64,000 bases of DNA from contig NZ_FRCD01000011.1 in assembly GCF_900142785.1 (NCBI RefSeq), forward strand, positions 62,001-126,000, read 5' to 3'. This document shows, piece by piece, positions 16,344 to 25,031 of the stretch (its first letter is position 1; every line of letters begins with the position of its first letter). The notes under the pieces were generated by a model. The model did not search any database. It saw nothing but the letters and a program-made list of their open reading frames with translations, and had not been told where the DNA came from. The position numbers and the translations under genes were made by a program. This DNA comes from Chryseobacterium carnipullorum (GTDB taxonomy: Bacteria; Bacteroidota; Bacteroidia; Flavobacteriales; Weeksellaceae).

Positions 16344-16781
16344 TTAATGGTTCAGACGATCTATTTCCCTGTTGATCTTTATCCAGTGGATACTGTCTGA
16401 CCGATGAAGTTCCTGATCAAATTGCTTTTTCCAGTTCTTCCCCAATTTTTTTTCAAGACTTTTAAAATACATAGCATTGGAGCGTTCATATTCCTTTTGT
16501 AATTGGGTAATGCTGTCGGTTACTTCACAGCCGGTTTCTATCCTTTCATAGCATAAATTCCATTTTTTCACCAGACTGTCAATACCGTCATAGGCTCCTT
16601 GAGGTGGAAGTTCACCAATCCTGATATCTTTCCAGCAAAGAGATTCTGCGGAGTGTACTGCCTTTTTTGATGCGTCGGGTTGACAGGCCGTAAGCATTAA
16701 AAACATTCCTGCTATTGATAGCCCGATAGGTTGCCGTTTTCTTGCATGCCTCTTTACCACTAAGATATTTGATGTTTCCAT
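16344..16781 (-). CDS. Small hypothetical lipoprotein
   Basis: 145 residues. The N-terminus is basic (KRHARKRQ), then hydrophobic, with a lipobox 'LMLTAC' whose Cys is near residue 33. The mature part is charged, contains two further cysteines ('WNLCYERIETGC') and has helical stretches. No family recognised. Probably exported and lipid-anchored. It lies 28 bp after another small minus-strand gene and could share its transcript. Confidence 0.65.
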   Translation of the reverse strand: METSNILVVKRHARKRQPIGLSIAGMFLMLTACQPDASKKAVHSAESLCWKDIRIGELPPQGAYDGIDSLVKKWNLCYERIETGCEVTDSITQLQKEYERSNAMYFKSLEKKLGKNWKKQFDQELHRSDSIHWIKINREIDRLNH

Positions 16782-16809
16782 AATAGAAATTTATATCATG
16801 ATCACTGGA

Positions 16810-17157
16810 TCAGCTTATAAAGTCCAGCAAACGTTTTCTTGTAATGACCTGATTTCTTTGATAGAATTCCTCGTCATCCAAACGTGCCAGTGACTCTGTA
16901 GATTGTACAGACAGCCAAGCGACGAATACATCCCGCGTTTTAAAAACGGTTGGCGCATGAAAATCACCGTCATATAATTCTCCGTATAAAAAGTGATGAT
17001 CCTCATTTATTTTCATACCCATCCCGCAATAATCACGGTGGCCGTAGCCCAGAACATTCCCTTTCAGCAATTGATCTGCAACAAGATTGGCGAGCTCATA
17101 GCCAAATGCTGTTGTATCCGGCTCCGATTCACCTGAAAAATGATAGCTGTTCATCAA
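16810..17157 (-). CDS. Hypothetical cytoplasmic protein
   Basis: 115 residues, no signal peptide or membrane segment. It contains 'GYGHRDYCGMGMKINEDHHFLYGELYDG', a glycine/aromatic-rich stretch with several His and one Cys. Not recognised. ATG at 17157 is followed at once by a second Met codon; either may serve as start. Confidence 0.6.
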   Translation of the reverse strand: MMNSYHFSGESEPDTTAFGYELANLVADQLLKGNVLGYGHRDYCGMGMKINEDHHFLYGELYDGDFHAPTVFKTRDVFVAWLSVQSTESLARLDDEEFYQRNQVITRKRLLDFIS

Positions 17158-17300
17158 TATTATTTTAATGTCAATATTCTATCTAAAGTAAACCATTCAG
17201 GTTTTAAATCAATCATTTTAGATATTTTTTTTAGTCAATTCTGTTTTTTTTACCTAACCATTTAAAAAAGATCTTAACGATTTCCGGAGTCTTGAATATT

Positions 17301-17330
17301 TTGAGAATCAATGTCAGATGTTTACATTTG
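17301..17330 (+). promoter_or_regulatory. Promoter of the alkyladenine glycosylase gene
   Basis: TTG (17301-17303), 19-bp spacer, TACATTTG (17323-17330): an exact fit to the Bacteroidota consensus, ending 27 bp before the TTG start codon. Confidence 0.7.
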
Positions 17331-17357
17331 TTGATCTTAAACGGCAAATAAAAAAAA

Positions 17358-17960
17358 TTGAAACTCTCTCTTTCTTATTATCTGAATCAGGATGTCCTGT
17401 TTCTGGCCAAAGATCTTTTGGGTAAAGTTCTTTTCACGGAGGTCAACGGTGACATCACAGCAGGTATCATTGTAGAAACTGAAGCCTATTTCGGGGTGGT
17501 GGATAAAGCGTCTCATGCTTATGGCGGCCGTCGTACGGAGCGTACGGAAACCTTATACAGTCAGGGTGGTATTTCTTATGTTTACTTGTGCTATGGAATT
17601 CATCATCTTTTTAATGTAGTAACCTCTATTGAAGGTGAACCCCACGCAGTACTGATACGGGCTGTAGAACCTCTAGCCGGTAAAGAAATCATGGAACTCA
17701 GACGGAATATATCTGCTGATAAGCCTGCTGTTTCATCCGGACCCGGCTCTGCGGCGAAGGCTTTAGGCATCAACCGTTCCTTTAATAAAAAAGACCTGAC
17801 TGAAAATGAAATATGGATTGAAGATCATGGGATCCGATATGCTCCTGAGATGATTGTTGCAGGACCCCGTATTGGAGTTGCTTATGCTCAGGAAGATGCT
17901 TTGCTGCCATGGCGTTTTTACGTTAAAGGAAATCCATATGTAAGCAAGCCCAGATCGTAG
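17358..17960 (+). CDS. DNA-3-methyladenine glycosylase (AAG/MPG family)
   Basis: 200 residues. Characteristic blocks: 'AKDLLGKVLF', 'GIIVETEAYFGVVDKASHAYGG' (catalytic Glu in ETEAY), 'YVYLCYGIHHLFNVV' and 'AVLIRAVEP'. The enzyme excises alkylated purines to start base-excision repair. The start is a TTG: the frame is closed by a TAA nine bases upstream, and a consensus promoter lies just before it. It adds to the alkylation-repair content of the neighbourhood (alkB, xth). Confidence 0.9.
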   Translation: MKLSLSYYLNQDVLFLAKDLLGKVLFTEVNGDITAGIIVETEAYFGVVDKASHAYGGRRTERTETLYSQGGISYVYLCYGIHHLFNVVTSIEGEPHAVLIRAVEPLAGKEIMELRRNISADKPAVSSGPGSAAKALGINRSFNKKDLTENEIWIEDHGIRYAPEMIVAGPRIGVAYAQEDALLPWRFYVKGNPYVSKPRS

Positions 17961-18166
17961 CGATTCCAAACGCTCTTTTTTCCCATTTCCCCATTTTCAA
18001 TACATGGATTGTATGGCTATCAAAAAGTACCCTTTTGTGTAATAGCTTCGTGCAGATGGTCTTAGTAATTTTAGTATAGAATTGATAGCTGTAAAATATT
18101 TTCGGATGTTGCCTCTCACAGAACATTTACAGTATTATTCAAGGAATTACAATAATCCTAAATACA

Positions 18167-20326
18167 ATGATCATGGAAGAAGAATTAAAAGTGGAGCAAT
18201 TTACAGGTGCTGTTGCCCATCTCGTAGCTCATCTTAAAACACTTTACAAACACAAACCCCTAAAGGTTTCTGATGTGATAGACAATATTGACTGGAATGA
18301 TCCGGCAAAAGAAAAACTTCTTGAAAAATACAATATCAGTAAAGAACCGCGTCAGTATGTAGACCTTATCCAGGAAGGTGGCGGAGTACACGGAATTGCA
18401 CTGGCCGGATATACCTATATACTGGAGAAAATGGGTATATCATTTTTAAACAGTGCAGGAACAAGTGCAGGAGCCATCAATACAATGATGCTCAATTGTG
18501 TCTACTCACAGCGGGATGCCATTATGATGGGCGAAAACCAGGAATTTATAGACCGCTATTACGAAACAAGATCTGAAAAAATTCTTGAGTACCTTTCAAA
18601 AAAAGACCTAACAGAACTTGTTGACGGACATCCTTCATGGAGATCTCTCATTTTGAGAATATTTTCTAAACGGGAAAGAAAACCCATTTTAGACAAAATA
18701 CAATGGAAGACTAAAATTTCTGCGTATTCTTTTGCTTTTTTTCTGATTACCATGATTGTCGCCGCGATAGGAGTAGGAATTCTCTCGGGTGAGATCGCCA
18801 GGTGGCAGATATGGATTCACCGTTTACTCATCATTTTAGTAATTGGATTCGTGATCTCTCTGTATCTGATCATTAAAAATCTCATGGTTCTTAGGCTGCT
18901 TTATTTTCATAGTGAAAAAATGGGTATTAATCCTGGTGATAATTTTAAAGAATGGATAAAAACCCTCATGGAAGAAAATAAGATAATAAGTGTGGCTGAC
19001 CTTAAAAATAAAATGCTAAAGGAAAATGATCTTTACCGATGTGAATATCCCAAACAGAATCAGGACTTTGATATTTCTTTAACTTCATCAGGGGAAAAAA
19101 ACGAAGGCAACGAAAAGCTTTTAAATATTACCAAAGACATTAATGATTCGAAACTCAAAATGGCAGCGGGATCTCCAGAGGAAGAAGTCGTGGAAAGTGC
19201 CAGACAGAAAAACGAAGACCTTATCAATTGGGAAAATTTAAAGATGTTTTTGATTGACGAAGATATCAAAAAGACGATCGATAATTATCTGAAGGTAAAG
19301 AATTTCTACACCGAAGAACAGGATTTTGTAGACGCTCTGCTGGACCAGATTATCATTGATATCAAATATTTCAATCAGGTTAGCTGGCAGGATCTGAAAA
19401 CCATCAATGATCAGCTTATTGATAAAAATCTTATTCCTATTAATGCTAATGAAAAACTGATCGAACGGATTATTGGAGAATTATTTAAAAACACCTATGC
19501 GATTGTGAATGCTGAAGGACATCGATTTCCTCAGCAGCTCGTGGTCGTTGCAGCCGATATTACCAATCAGATTAAAGTAGAATTTCCTGGAATGCATGAA
19601 TTTTACTGGGGAAATGATGAGTCTATTTCTCCTGCAGAATACGTAAGAGCATCCATGTCGATCCCTTTCTTTTTCAAGCCCTACAAGGTAACGATGTCTA
19701 ATACACAGCTGATCAATATCAATAATACATGGAAAGTGAAACTGGGTGCCTACAAAAATTTTATTCAGAGCAATAATGAAGTACTCTTTGTAGATGGAGG
19801 TGCATTGTCCAACTTTCCCATCAATGTATTTTACAGCAATACCCACTCTATTCCTACCCGCCCTACTTTCGGAATTAAACTGGAATATGACAATGATGAT
19901 CTGTATAAACTGATTGATAACGAGGCAAAACTAGCACTCTCCATGATTTCAACGATGAGGTATTTCTATGACCGCGATTTTCTGATCAGAAACAGCAATT
20001 TCAAAAAAACAGTCCGCAGTGTAGATACGGGAAGTATCAGCTGGCTGAACTTTAATCCTTCTGACAGTGAAAAGATAGAATTATTCTACAGAGGTGCCCT
20101 TGCTGCAGCGATTTTTCTGTCCGGGAAAAATCTGACTTTTGAGGAAAAAAACAAACTGATGCAGAAAGCCCATAAAGACTTTGGTATTACAGACTTTAGA
20201 ACGGAGGATTTCATCTATCCTGATATTTTCTTTAATTGGGAAAGCTACAAAAAAGAAAGAGGAATCGCTGAAATCTATAAAAACCTGAGTCCCAAAATGA
20301 AGGAAAAATCAAGTTTCACCCACTAA
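18167..20326 (+). CDS. Patatin-like phospholipase with two membrane helices inside the domain
   Basis: 719 residues. Oxyanion loop 'GGGVHG' at 71-76 and nucleophile elbow 'GTSAG' with Ser100; the dyad Asp is Asp543 in 'VDGGALSNFP'. Between these, about 440 residues are inserted, including two transmembrane helices near residues 184-207 and 213-236 and a long charged helical stretch. Patatins are lipid acyl hydrolases; this one should be membrane-bound. The following gene, 11 bp away, is a small membrane protein and a likely partner. Substrate and purpose are unknown. ATG at 18173 is an alternative start. Confidence 0.85.
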   Translation: MIMEEELKVEQFTGAVAHLVAHLKTLYKHKPLKVSDVIDNIDWNDPAKEKLLEKYNISKEPRQYVDLIQEGGGVHGIALAGYTYILEKMGISFLNSAGTSAGAINTMMLNCVYSQRDAIMMGENQEFIDRYYETRSEKILEYLSKKDLTELVDGHPSWRSLILRIFSKRERKPILDKIQWKTKISAYSFAFFLITMIVAAIGVGILSGEIARWQIWIHRLLIILVIGFVISLYLIIKNLMVLRLLYFHSEKMGINPGDNFKEWIKTLMEENKIISVADLKNKMLKENDLYRCEYPKQNQDFDISLTSSGEKNEGNEKLLNITKDINDSKLKMAAGSPEEEVVESARQKNEDLINWENLKMFLIDEDIKKTIDNYLKVKNFYTEEQDFVDALLDQIIIDIKYFNQVSWQDLKTINDQLIDKNLIPINANEKLIERIIGELFKNTYAIVNAEGHRFPQQLVVVAADITNQIKVEFPGMHEFYWGNDESISPAEYVRASMSIPFFFKPYKVTMSNTQLININNTWKVKLGAYKNFIQSNNEVLFVDGGALSNFPINVFYSNTHSIPTRPTFGIKLEYDNDDLYKLIDNEAKLALSMISTMRYFYDRDFLIRNSNFKKTVRSVDTGSISWLNFNPSDSEKIELFYRGALAAAIFLSGKNLTFEEKNKLMQKAHKDFGITDFRTEDFIYPDIFFNWESYKKERGIAEIYKNLSPKMKEKSSFTH

Positions 20327-20337
20327 AATTTTTAATC

Positions 20338-21006
20338 ATGATAACGATCTTAAACTATCATCTGGATTTGCCGGTTTGCATTCACAATTTTGATCAGCTG
20401 GTTTTGTGGCTGGTCATTTTAACCTCTATCGGAACCATCACAACCGGTGCTTATCTGGCTTCCTTTTCGAAAGGTTTTCTTTATGCGGTGAAAACCTATG
20501 AGCATAAAAATGGGTTCAAAAGATTTTCTTTAACTGATCTTCAGCTTCCGTTCAGCAAATCTCACTTTAAAAAGCTTCTATTGGGTATGAGTTCCAAAAC
20601 GAACAGCATCATTCACAAGGCGTTAAAAGCAGATGCGCTATTTATGCCTTTTGCTTACGGAAGTCTGCTTTTGCTATTCTTTTATTTCTGGTTGAGATTT
20701 ACCAGTCAGCCTGATCCTAACCCGGTCATTCTTTCAATGTTGCTGAACTGCTGGTATTTCCCTTTGATTGCTTATGTCATGGATATCTTTGAAAATAATT
20801 TTACCGCCTCGCTTCTAAAAAAACTGGAGATTCTTAAACAGGAAAAAACCACCAATTATGAGGACAGAAAATTAAATGAAAGTGATAAGAGTCAGTTAAT
20901 TTCAAGATTCAGGATCAAAATACTCATTGCCTCAGGCCTGAAATGGCTGACTGCTATTTTAAGTATTGGCATTATACTAACCGCATTATGCATTCTTCTT
21001 GTATGA
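20338..21006 (+). CDS. Hypothetical membrane protein paired with the patatin
   Basis: 222 residues with about four transmembrane segments (near residues 22-42, 105-125, 132-150 and 198-222) and a basic loop between the first and second. Not recognised. It begins 11 bp after the patatin stop codon, so the two are very probably cotranscribed. It may anchor or regulate the lipase (inference). Confidence 0.7.
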   Translation: MITILNYHLDLPVCIHNFDQLVLWLVILTSIGTITTGAYLASFSKGFLYAVKTYEHKNGFKRFSLTDLQLPFSKSHFKKLLLGMSSKTNSIIHKALKADALFMPFAYGSLLLLFFYFWLRFTSQPDPNPVILSMLLNCWYFPLIAYVMDIFENNFTASLLKKLEILKQEKTTNYEDRKLNESDKSQLISRFRIKILIASGLKWLTAILSIGIILTALCILLV

Positions 21007-21036
21007 GAAAATCTGAACCTGAACCGGGTGAATAGT

Positions 21037-22434
21037 CTACACCTGTGCCGCTTTCAACATCAGATAATGCAGATCTGTATTCTTGATAAAAGCTGGTAAA
21101 AGCTCTCTTCCCGGGCCATACACCGCAACTTCAACATAATCTCCGGAATGATCCATACTGATCCACCCTACAGAATTATGCTTTTTCTGAATATCAGAAT
21201 ACGCTTTAAATGGTAGTTTCTTATAATTGTAAAGCCCGGCTTCCTGCTTTTCGAGCCCTGAATAAAAACTGAGTAAGTGTTGGGCTTCATCATCTGCAAG
21301 GCTAATTCTATTCGTCTCATAGATCCAGTCTTTCATCTTCTGAAGATTGAAATCAGGATGAATAGCATTCAGAATATACTCGTTGGTGTACCGATACCCG
21401 GAGATACTGTTAAAATTTTTGGTGGCATCCGGTCCGTAGATCGTTCCGGGATTCGCGTTTCCATGATCTGTGGTAATGATCACCAGTGTATTCCCTTCTT
21501 TTTCCGCAAAATCTGTTACTGTTTTTACCGCTTCATCAAAGGCCAGCTGATCATGAATTAAAGCCGCGATATCATTGGCATGAGCTGCCCAGTCTACTTT
21601 CCCGCCTTCCACTTGTAAAACAAAGCCTTCTTTATGGTCTTTCATCTGATCAATGGCTGTTTGCGCCATTTCCGCCAGAGAGGGAGTACTTTGCAGTTCA
21701 GGAATATGCGCCCTGTCAATAGCATAAGGCAAAGCTCCGGAATTGAAAACCCCTACTATTTTTTTCCCTTTTTCTATATTTTTAAGATCGTTCTTATTTT
21801 TAAGGATCTGATATCCTTTTTGTCTGTACAGGCTGTACACATCTTTTTTATCTTCTCTTTTCAGAGGATTAAAGAATTCGTCACCACCACCCATCATCAC
21901 ATCAAAACCTATCTCAGCATACATTTCTGCAATTTCATTTTCTGCATTCCGGCTGTCTGAATTCACACAGAAACCGGCTGGTGTCGCGTGGGTAATTGTT
22001 ACCGTCGTTACACACCCAGTCTTTTTTCCTGCTTTTTTAAACTTTTGCCATATTGGAACATGCTTTTCCCCATTGGCGCCAACATTCAGGACTCCGTTTT
22101 TTACCCGAAATCCTCCTCCGAAAGAAGAACTTGCCGCCGCAGAGTCCGTAACGATAGAACTTGCAGAAGCTGTATCCATCAAAGCCCTGGACACTTTATG
22201 CTCATGGTACAGATTCATCCAGTTACCGTTTTTGCCCAAAATATTCTGAGAATATAAATTAGCCATGGCCAAAGTACCGGAGCTCATTCCGTCACTGATC
22301 ATGAAAATAATATTCTTTGCCTTTTTCTTAGGATCGGGAATGTTTTTTCCGTTGCTGGCAAAAAAATCAACCGGATTTAAAGTGAGCAGGCCTGACAATA
22401 ATGCTGAACCTTTTAAAAATTTACGTCTGTCCAT
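21037..22434 (-). CDS. Alkaline phosphatase, Tat-exported
   Basis: 465 residues. The N-terminus 'MDRRKFLKGSALLSG' is a twin-arginine signal. Alkaline phosphatase motifs: 'FMISDGMSSG' (metal Asp), 'TDSAAASSSFGGG' (nucleophile Ser), 'VEGGKVDWAAHAND' and 'TTDHGNANPG' (metal ligands). It releases phosphate from organic esters in the periplasm. It converges on the patatin pair with 30 bp between stops. No Pho-type operator can be recognised upstream. Confidence 0.92.
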   Translation of the reverse strand: MDRRKFLKGSALLSGLLTLNPVDFFASNGKNIPDPKKKAKNIIFMISDGMSSGTLAMANLYSQNILGKNGNWMNLYHEHKVSRALMDTASASSIVTDSAAASSSFGGGFRVKNGVLNVGANGEKHVPIWQKFKKAGKKTGCVTTVTITHATPAGFCVNSDSRNAENEIAEMYAEIGFDVMMGGGDEFFNPLKREDKKDVYSLYRQKGYQILKNKNDLKNIEKGKKIVGVFNSGALPYAIDRAHIPELQSTPSLAEMAQTAIDQMKDHKEGFVLQVEGGKVDWAAHANDIAALIHDQLAFDEAVKTVTDFAEKEGNTLVIITTDHGNANPGTIYGPDATKNFNSISGYRYTNEYILNAIHPDFNLQKMKDWIYETNRISLADDEAQHLLSFYSGLEKQEAGLYNYKKLPFKAYSDIQKKHNSVGWISMDHSGDYVEVAVYGPGRELLPAFIKNTDLHYLMLKAAQV

Positions 22435-22556
22435 TTTGATAAAATTTCGGAATGCAAGTTAAAGGGTAATTTTAACTAATGAAATAATGTTGCATTAATT
22501 TATTATGAATTTTAGCCAAATATTAAATCGTTTCTATTCTTTACTTTAACTTCAAA

Positions 22557-22895
22557 TTAATGTTTGTGATTCCTAAAGTTAATGAGATGACCTGCAATCA
22601 ACCCTGCTGCCCCGGCATACATTAAAGGAATATGGATCTCAAAGATAAAATCCACCGTAACGGAAATCGCAATAAGCATAACGGAAGTCCAAAACAAAAG
22701 TTTCAGCCATCGGTTTGTCATATGCTTTGTTACTCTGTACACCACTACAGCACCTATTACAAGAAAGGCCATATCTATATAAGGGTTGTGCGATATCCCC
22801 AAAGGAATAATCATTAACAAAGGAAAAGCAATACAGTGAATAAGACACAAAACCGCAGCAGAAATACCTACTGCATCAAGAATTTTTGATTTCAT
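22557..22895 (-). CDS. MerC-domain membrane protein
   Basis: 112 residues with four transmembrane segments. The start 'ILDAVGISAAVLCLIHCIAFP' carries the MerC C-x-x-x-C type pair in the first helix (Cys17 and Cys21). MerC proteins were described as mercuric-ion importers; in Bacteroidota homologues occur outside mer operons and may carry other metals. No other mer gene is present here. The promoter overlaps a 15-bp palindrome (22961-22975) that suggests control by a metal-sensing repressor. Confidence 0.85.
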   Translation of the reverse strand: MKSKILDAVGISAAVLCLIHCIAFPLLMIIPLGISHNPYIDMAFLVIGAVVVYRVTKHMTNRWLKLLFWTSVMLIAISVTVDFIFEIHIPLMYAGAAGLIAGHLINFRNHKH

Positions 22896-22933
22896 AAAAT
22901 AAAGGGATTAAATTTCTTATAGTAACCTTGTTG

Positions 22934-22965
22934 CAAAAGTAAAGATAAAATATCAAATAACGCAA
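22934..22965 (-). promoter_or_regulatory. Promoter of the MerC-like gene
   Basis: On the minus strand TTG (22965-22963), 21-bp spacer, TACTTTTG (22941-22934). The -33 TTG lies inside the palindrome 22961-22975. Confidence 0.65.
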
Positions 22966-22975
22966 CTGTGTTGCG
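22961..22975. promoter_or_regulatory. 15-bp palindromic operator candidate over the -33 element
   Basis: cgcaac-tgt-gttgcg, a perfect 6+3+6 inverted repeat. A related gttgca word recurs at 22930-22935. Position over the -33 predicts repression; a Fur/Zur-type regulator is a guess. Confidence 0.55.
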
Positions 22976-23089
22976 ATAAAATAAATTGATTTCTGATGAA
23001 TAAACCAAAGCTGATATTTTAAATAAGATTAAAGTTGGGTAAAGTAAATAAAAGTGTTATTTTTATTTTTTGAAAAGAAAACACTTACT

Positions 23090-23581
23090 ATGCCGACTGA
23101 AGCTTCCCATAAGCTGATTCCGATGACAGATTTTGTTATTGAGTATTACTCTAACGAAGGATACGCCGATCTTCAGACCTTAAGTCTGATGAAAAACTAT
23201 GCCAATTTTCTAAGAAAACCTTTAACACTGGAAATGTTTGTTCCTGTAGATCAGAAAGGAAATGTCCTGAAAGAGCCTAAAAATTATCTGGAATGGAAAT
23301 CTCTTGAACATAATCATGGAAAAAGAAAAAAAACTGAAGGATTTGAGGAATATGTACAATACCAGAAGGCAGAACAGAACTGCCTGTTCGATGGTTTTAC
23401 GATAGGCTACAACGGGTATTCCGTGGTAAGAATTGTCGCTTCTTATGATGAGTCTGTAGAGCTCTCTTTTAATAAAACGGATCTCATGTCGGCCGCATTT
23501 GCAGATGTTGAATCCCTTACAGTTTTTGACACCATATACTTAACTACTCATGCTTTAAAAGCTATTGGAATAAAAAAATAA
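23090..23581 (+). CDS. Hypothetical cytoplasmic protein
   Basis: 163 residues from ATG 23090; the frame opens at a GTG (23054) but the intervening residues look like promoter sequence (T-rich, TATTTTTTG). No signal peptide or membrane helix. The sequence mixes charged helices and beta-like stretches ('FDGFTIGYNGYSVVRIVASYDESVELSF'). Not recognised; no operon partner. It converges on the NUDIX gene with 5 bp between stops. Confidence 0.65.
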   Translation: MPTEASHKLIPMTDFVIEYYSNEGYADLQTLSLMKNYANFLRKPLTLEMFVPVDQKGNVLKEPKNYLEWKSLEHNHGKRKKTEGFEEYVQYQKAEQNCLFDGFTIGYNGYSVVRIVASYDESVELSFNKTDLMSAAFADVESLTVFDTIYLTTHALKAIGIKK

Positions 23582-23586
23582 TAAAC

Positions 23587-24051
23587 TTATTCCCCTTCAG
23601 ACAGCTTTCTTTCCAATTCTTCTATAAAGGCAGCCTGTGCCATGTTGATTTTCATTTTGGCCTCTGCTGAACTGAACCATTCCCATTGGTCTACTTCGGG
23701 AATTTCAATCATTCTGGAAGATCTGGGAGGCCATTCTATCTGCACGGTATTGCTGTAAAGTCCCGATGTTTCAATATCACCCTCTAATGCCCATGCATAA
23801 ACCGTTTTACCACCCTTCTGCTTAACAGGCTGTAATGCTATAAATTCTCCTTCTTCGGTTTGTCCGGTTTCTTCTTTAAACTCAATCAGAGCACGTTCCA
23901 GCAGGTCTTCACCAGGTGAAACCTCTCCTTTTGGAATCGACCATGCTCCTGCCTCTTTATTCTTCCAAAACGGCCCGCCCGGATGAACCAGAAAATAATA
24001 CCAATTATTTTCTTCTCTTTTAAACAATAAAATGCCTGCACTTGTTTTCAT
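23587..24051 (-). CDS. NUDIX hydrolase
   Basis: 154 residues from the Met at 24051 ('MKTSAGILLFKREENNW'); the frame extends 14 codons further to 24093. The Nudix box is 'GEVSPGEDLLERALIEFKEETG', with the G-x5-E and E-x-x-E-E-x-G parts intact, but Ile instead of the usual Arg before the first Glu of the helix. Close in style to the Ap4A/ADP-ribose pyrophosphatase group; the substrate cannot be told. Confidence 0.85.
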   Translation of the reverse strand: MKTSAGILLFKREENNWYYFLVHPGGPFWKNKEAGAWSIPKGEVSPGEDLLERALIEFKEETGQTEEGEFIALQPVKQKGGKTVYAWALEGDIETSGLYSNTVQIEWPPRSSRMIEIPEVDQWEWFSSAEAKMKINMAQAAFIEELERKLSEGE

Positions 24052-24098
24052 CGTTTTAAGATACATTATTTTAAAAGAACAACCCATGATCATGCTGA

Positions 24099-24941
24099 CT
24101 AATCCTCTTTTCTAAATGCTGAGGGCGACTTACTTTTATGAGCCCTGAAAATTTTATTAAAATGACTGGCATCATTGAAGCCAAGCTGATCTGCAATTTC
24201 ATTGATGTTATAGTTACTCTGCTTCAAAAGTCTTTCCGCAGCTTTCATTTTCTGCTGCATCACATGTTGCTGGACAGAAAATCCTGTCTGCTTTTTAATA
24301 TAAATACTGATGTAATTTGGGGAAAGCATAAACTCTCTGGCAAGATATTCCAGCTTCATTTTGTCTGGATCCATTGCATGAACATTGATGTAATATAAAA
24401 TCTTTTCCGTCTGGTTCAGCCCTTGTGATATCCTTTCCATACCGCCATTATTCATCGCATTTCTGATCACAATAGTCATGATTGCTGAAAAAAGATCGGC
24501 AGAAGTTTCCCTGCTGTAATAACTTTTATTGCTGAATTCATAAAGAAGAATCCTTGCCAGCTGGAGCAGATGTTCTTGATCTGCTTTATTCCTGATTGCC
24601 GATTCATAAACAAAAGAACGGTCTTCCATCAGAAGCTGAATCACCTTGCTTAATTTGCTTTTTTTATCGCTCTGCAACTTTTCCCACAGCTGTTGTTCTG
24701 TAAATTTGATGTAAATGAATTTTGTTTTGTTTTTAATGGAAAACTCGTGCGCATCACTGGGTCTGAGCAGAAAAACGTCCCCTTTTTTATACATAAAGGT
24801 GAGTCCGTTCAGGTGATGGGTCCCCTTGCCGCTTTCAACCACAATCAGTTCATAGAAATTATGATTGTGGTATTCAATATCCCAAACCTCTTTTTCAATA
24901 CTGAATACATTGAAAGAACTGAAATTCACAATACGCTTCAT
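24099..24941 (-). CDS. AraC-family regulator with cupin sensor domain
   Basis: 280 residues. The N-terminal part is a cupin ('HNHNFYELIVVESGKGTHHLNG', 'LLRPSDAHEF'); the C-terminal ~100 residues hold two helix-turn-helix motifs ('LEYLAREFMLSPNYISIYIKKQTG' and 'INEIADQLGFNDASHFNKIFRAHKS'). It is divergent from the deacetylase-DoxX pair and is the obvious candidate regulator. A TAAATTTG -7 element lies at 24958-24965, with a TTG 23 bp further upstream. Confidence 0.88.
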   Translation of the reverse strand: MKRIVNFSSFNVFSIEKEVWDIEYHNHNFYELIVVESGKGTHHLNGLTFMYKKGDVFLLRPSDAHEFSIKNKTKFIYIKFTEQQLWEKLQSDKKSKLSKVIQLLMEDRSFVYESAIRNKADQEHLLQLARILLYEFSNKSYYSRETSADLFSAIMTIVIRNAMNNGGMERISQGLNQTEKILYYINVHAMDPDKMKLEYLAREFMLSPNYISIYIKKQTGFSVQQHVMQQKMKAAERLLKQSNYNINEIADQLGFNDASHFNKIFRAHKSKSPSAFRKED

Positions 24942-24957
24942 ACAGAATGGATTTTTA

Positions 24958-24965
24958 CAAATTTA
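24958..24965 (-). promoter_or_regulatory. -7 promoter element of the AraC gene
   Basis: TAAATTTG on the minus strand; TTG at 24991-24989 gives a 23-bp spacer, the long end of the accepted range. Confidence 0.45.
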
Positions 24966-25031
24966 GTATAAATTTTTACAACAGACCGCAACTGTTTATT
25001 GGGCAATTTTGCAAAATAAAACCATTTAAAA

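Noticed and set aside
18167..21006. CBASS-type defence operon
   Set aside because: A patatin is present, but no cyclic-nucleotide synthase or ubiquitin-like/JAB genes are adjacent; kept only as a hypothesis to test.
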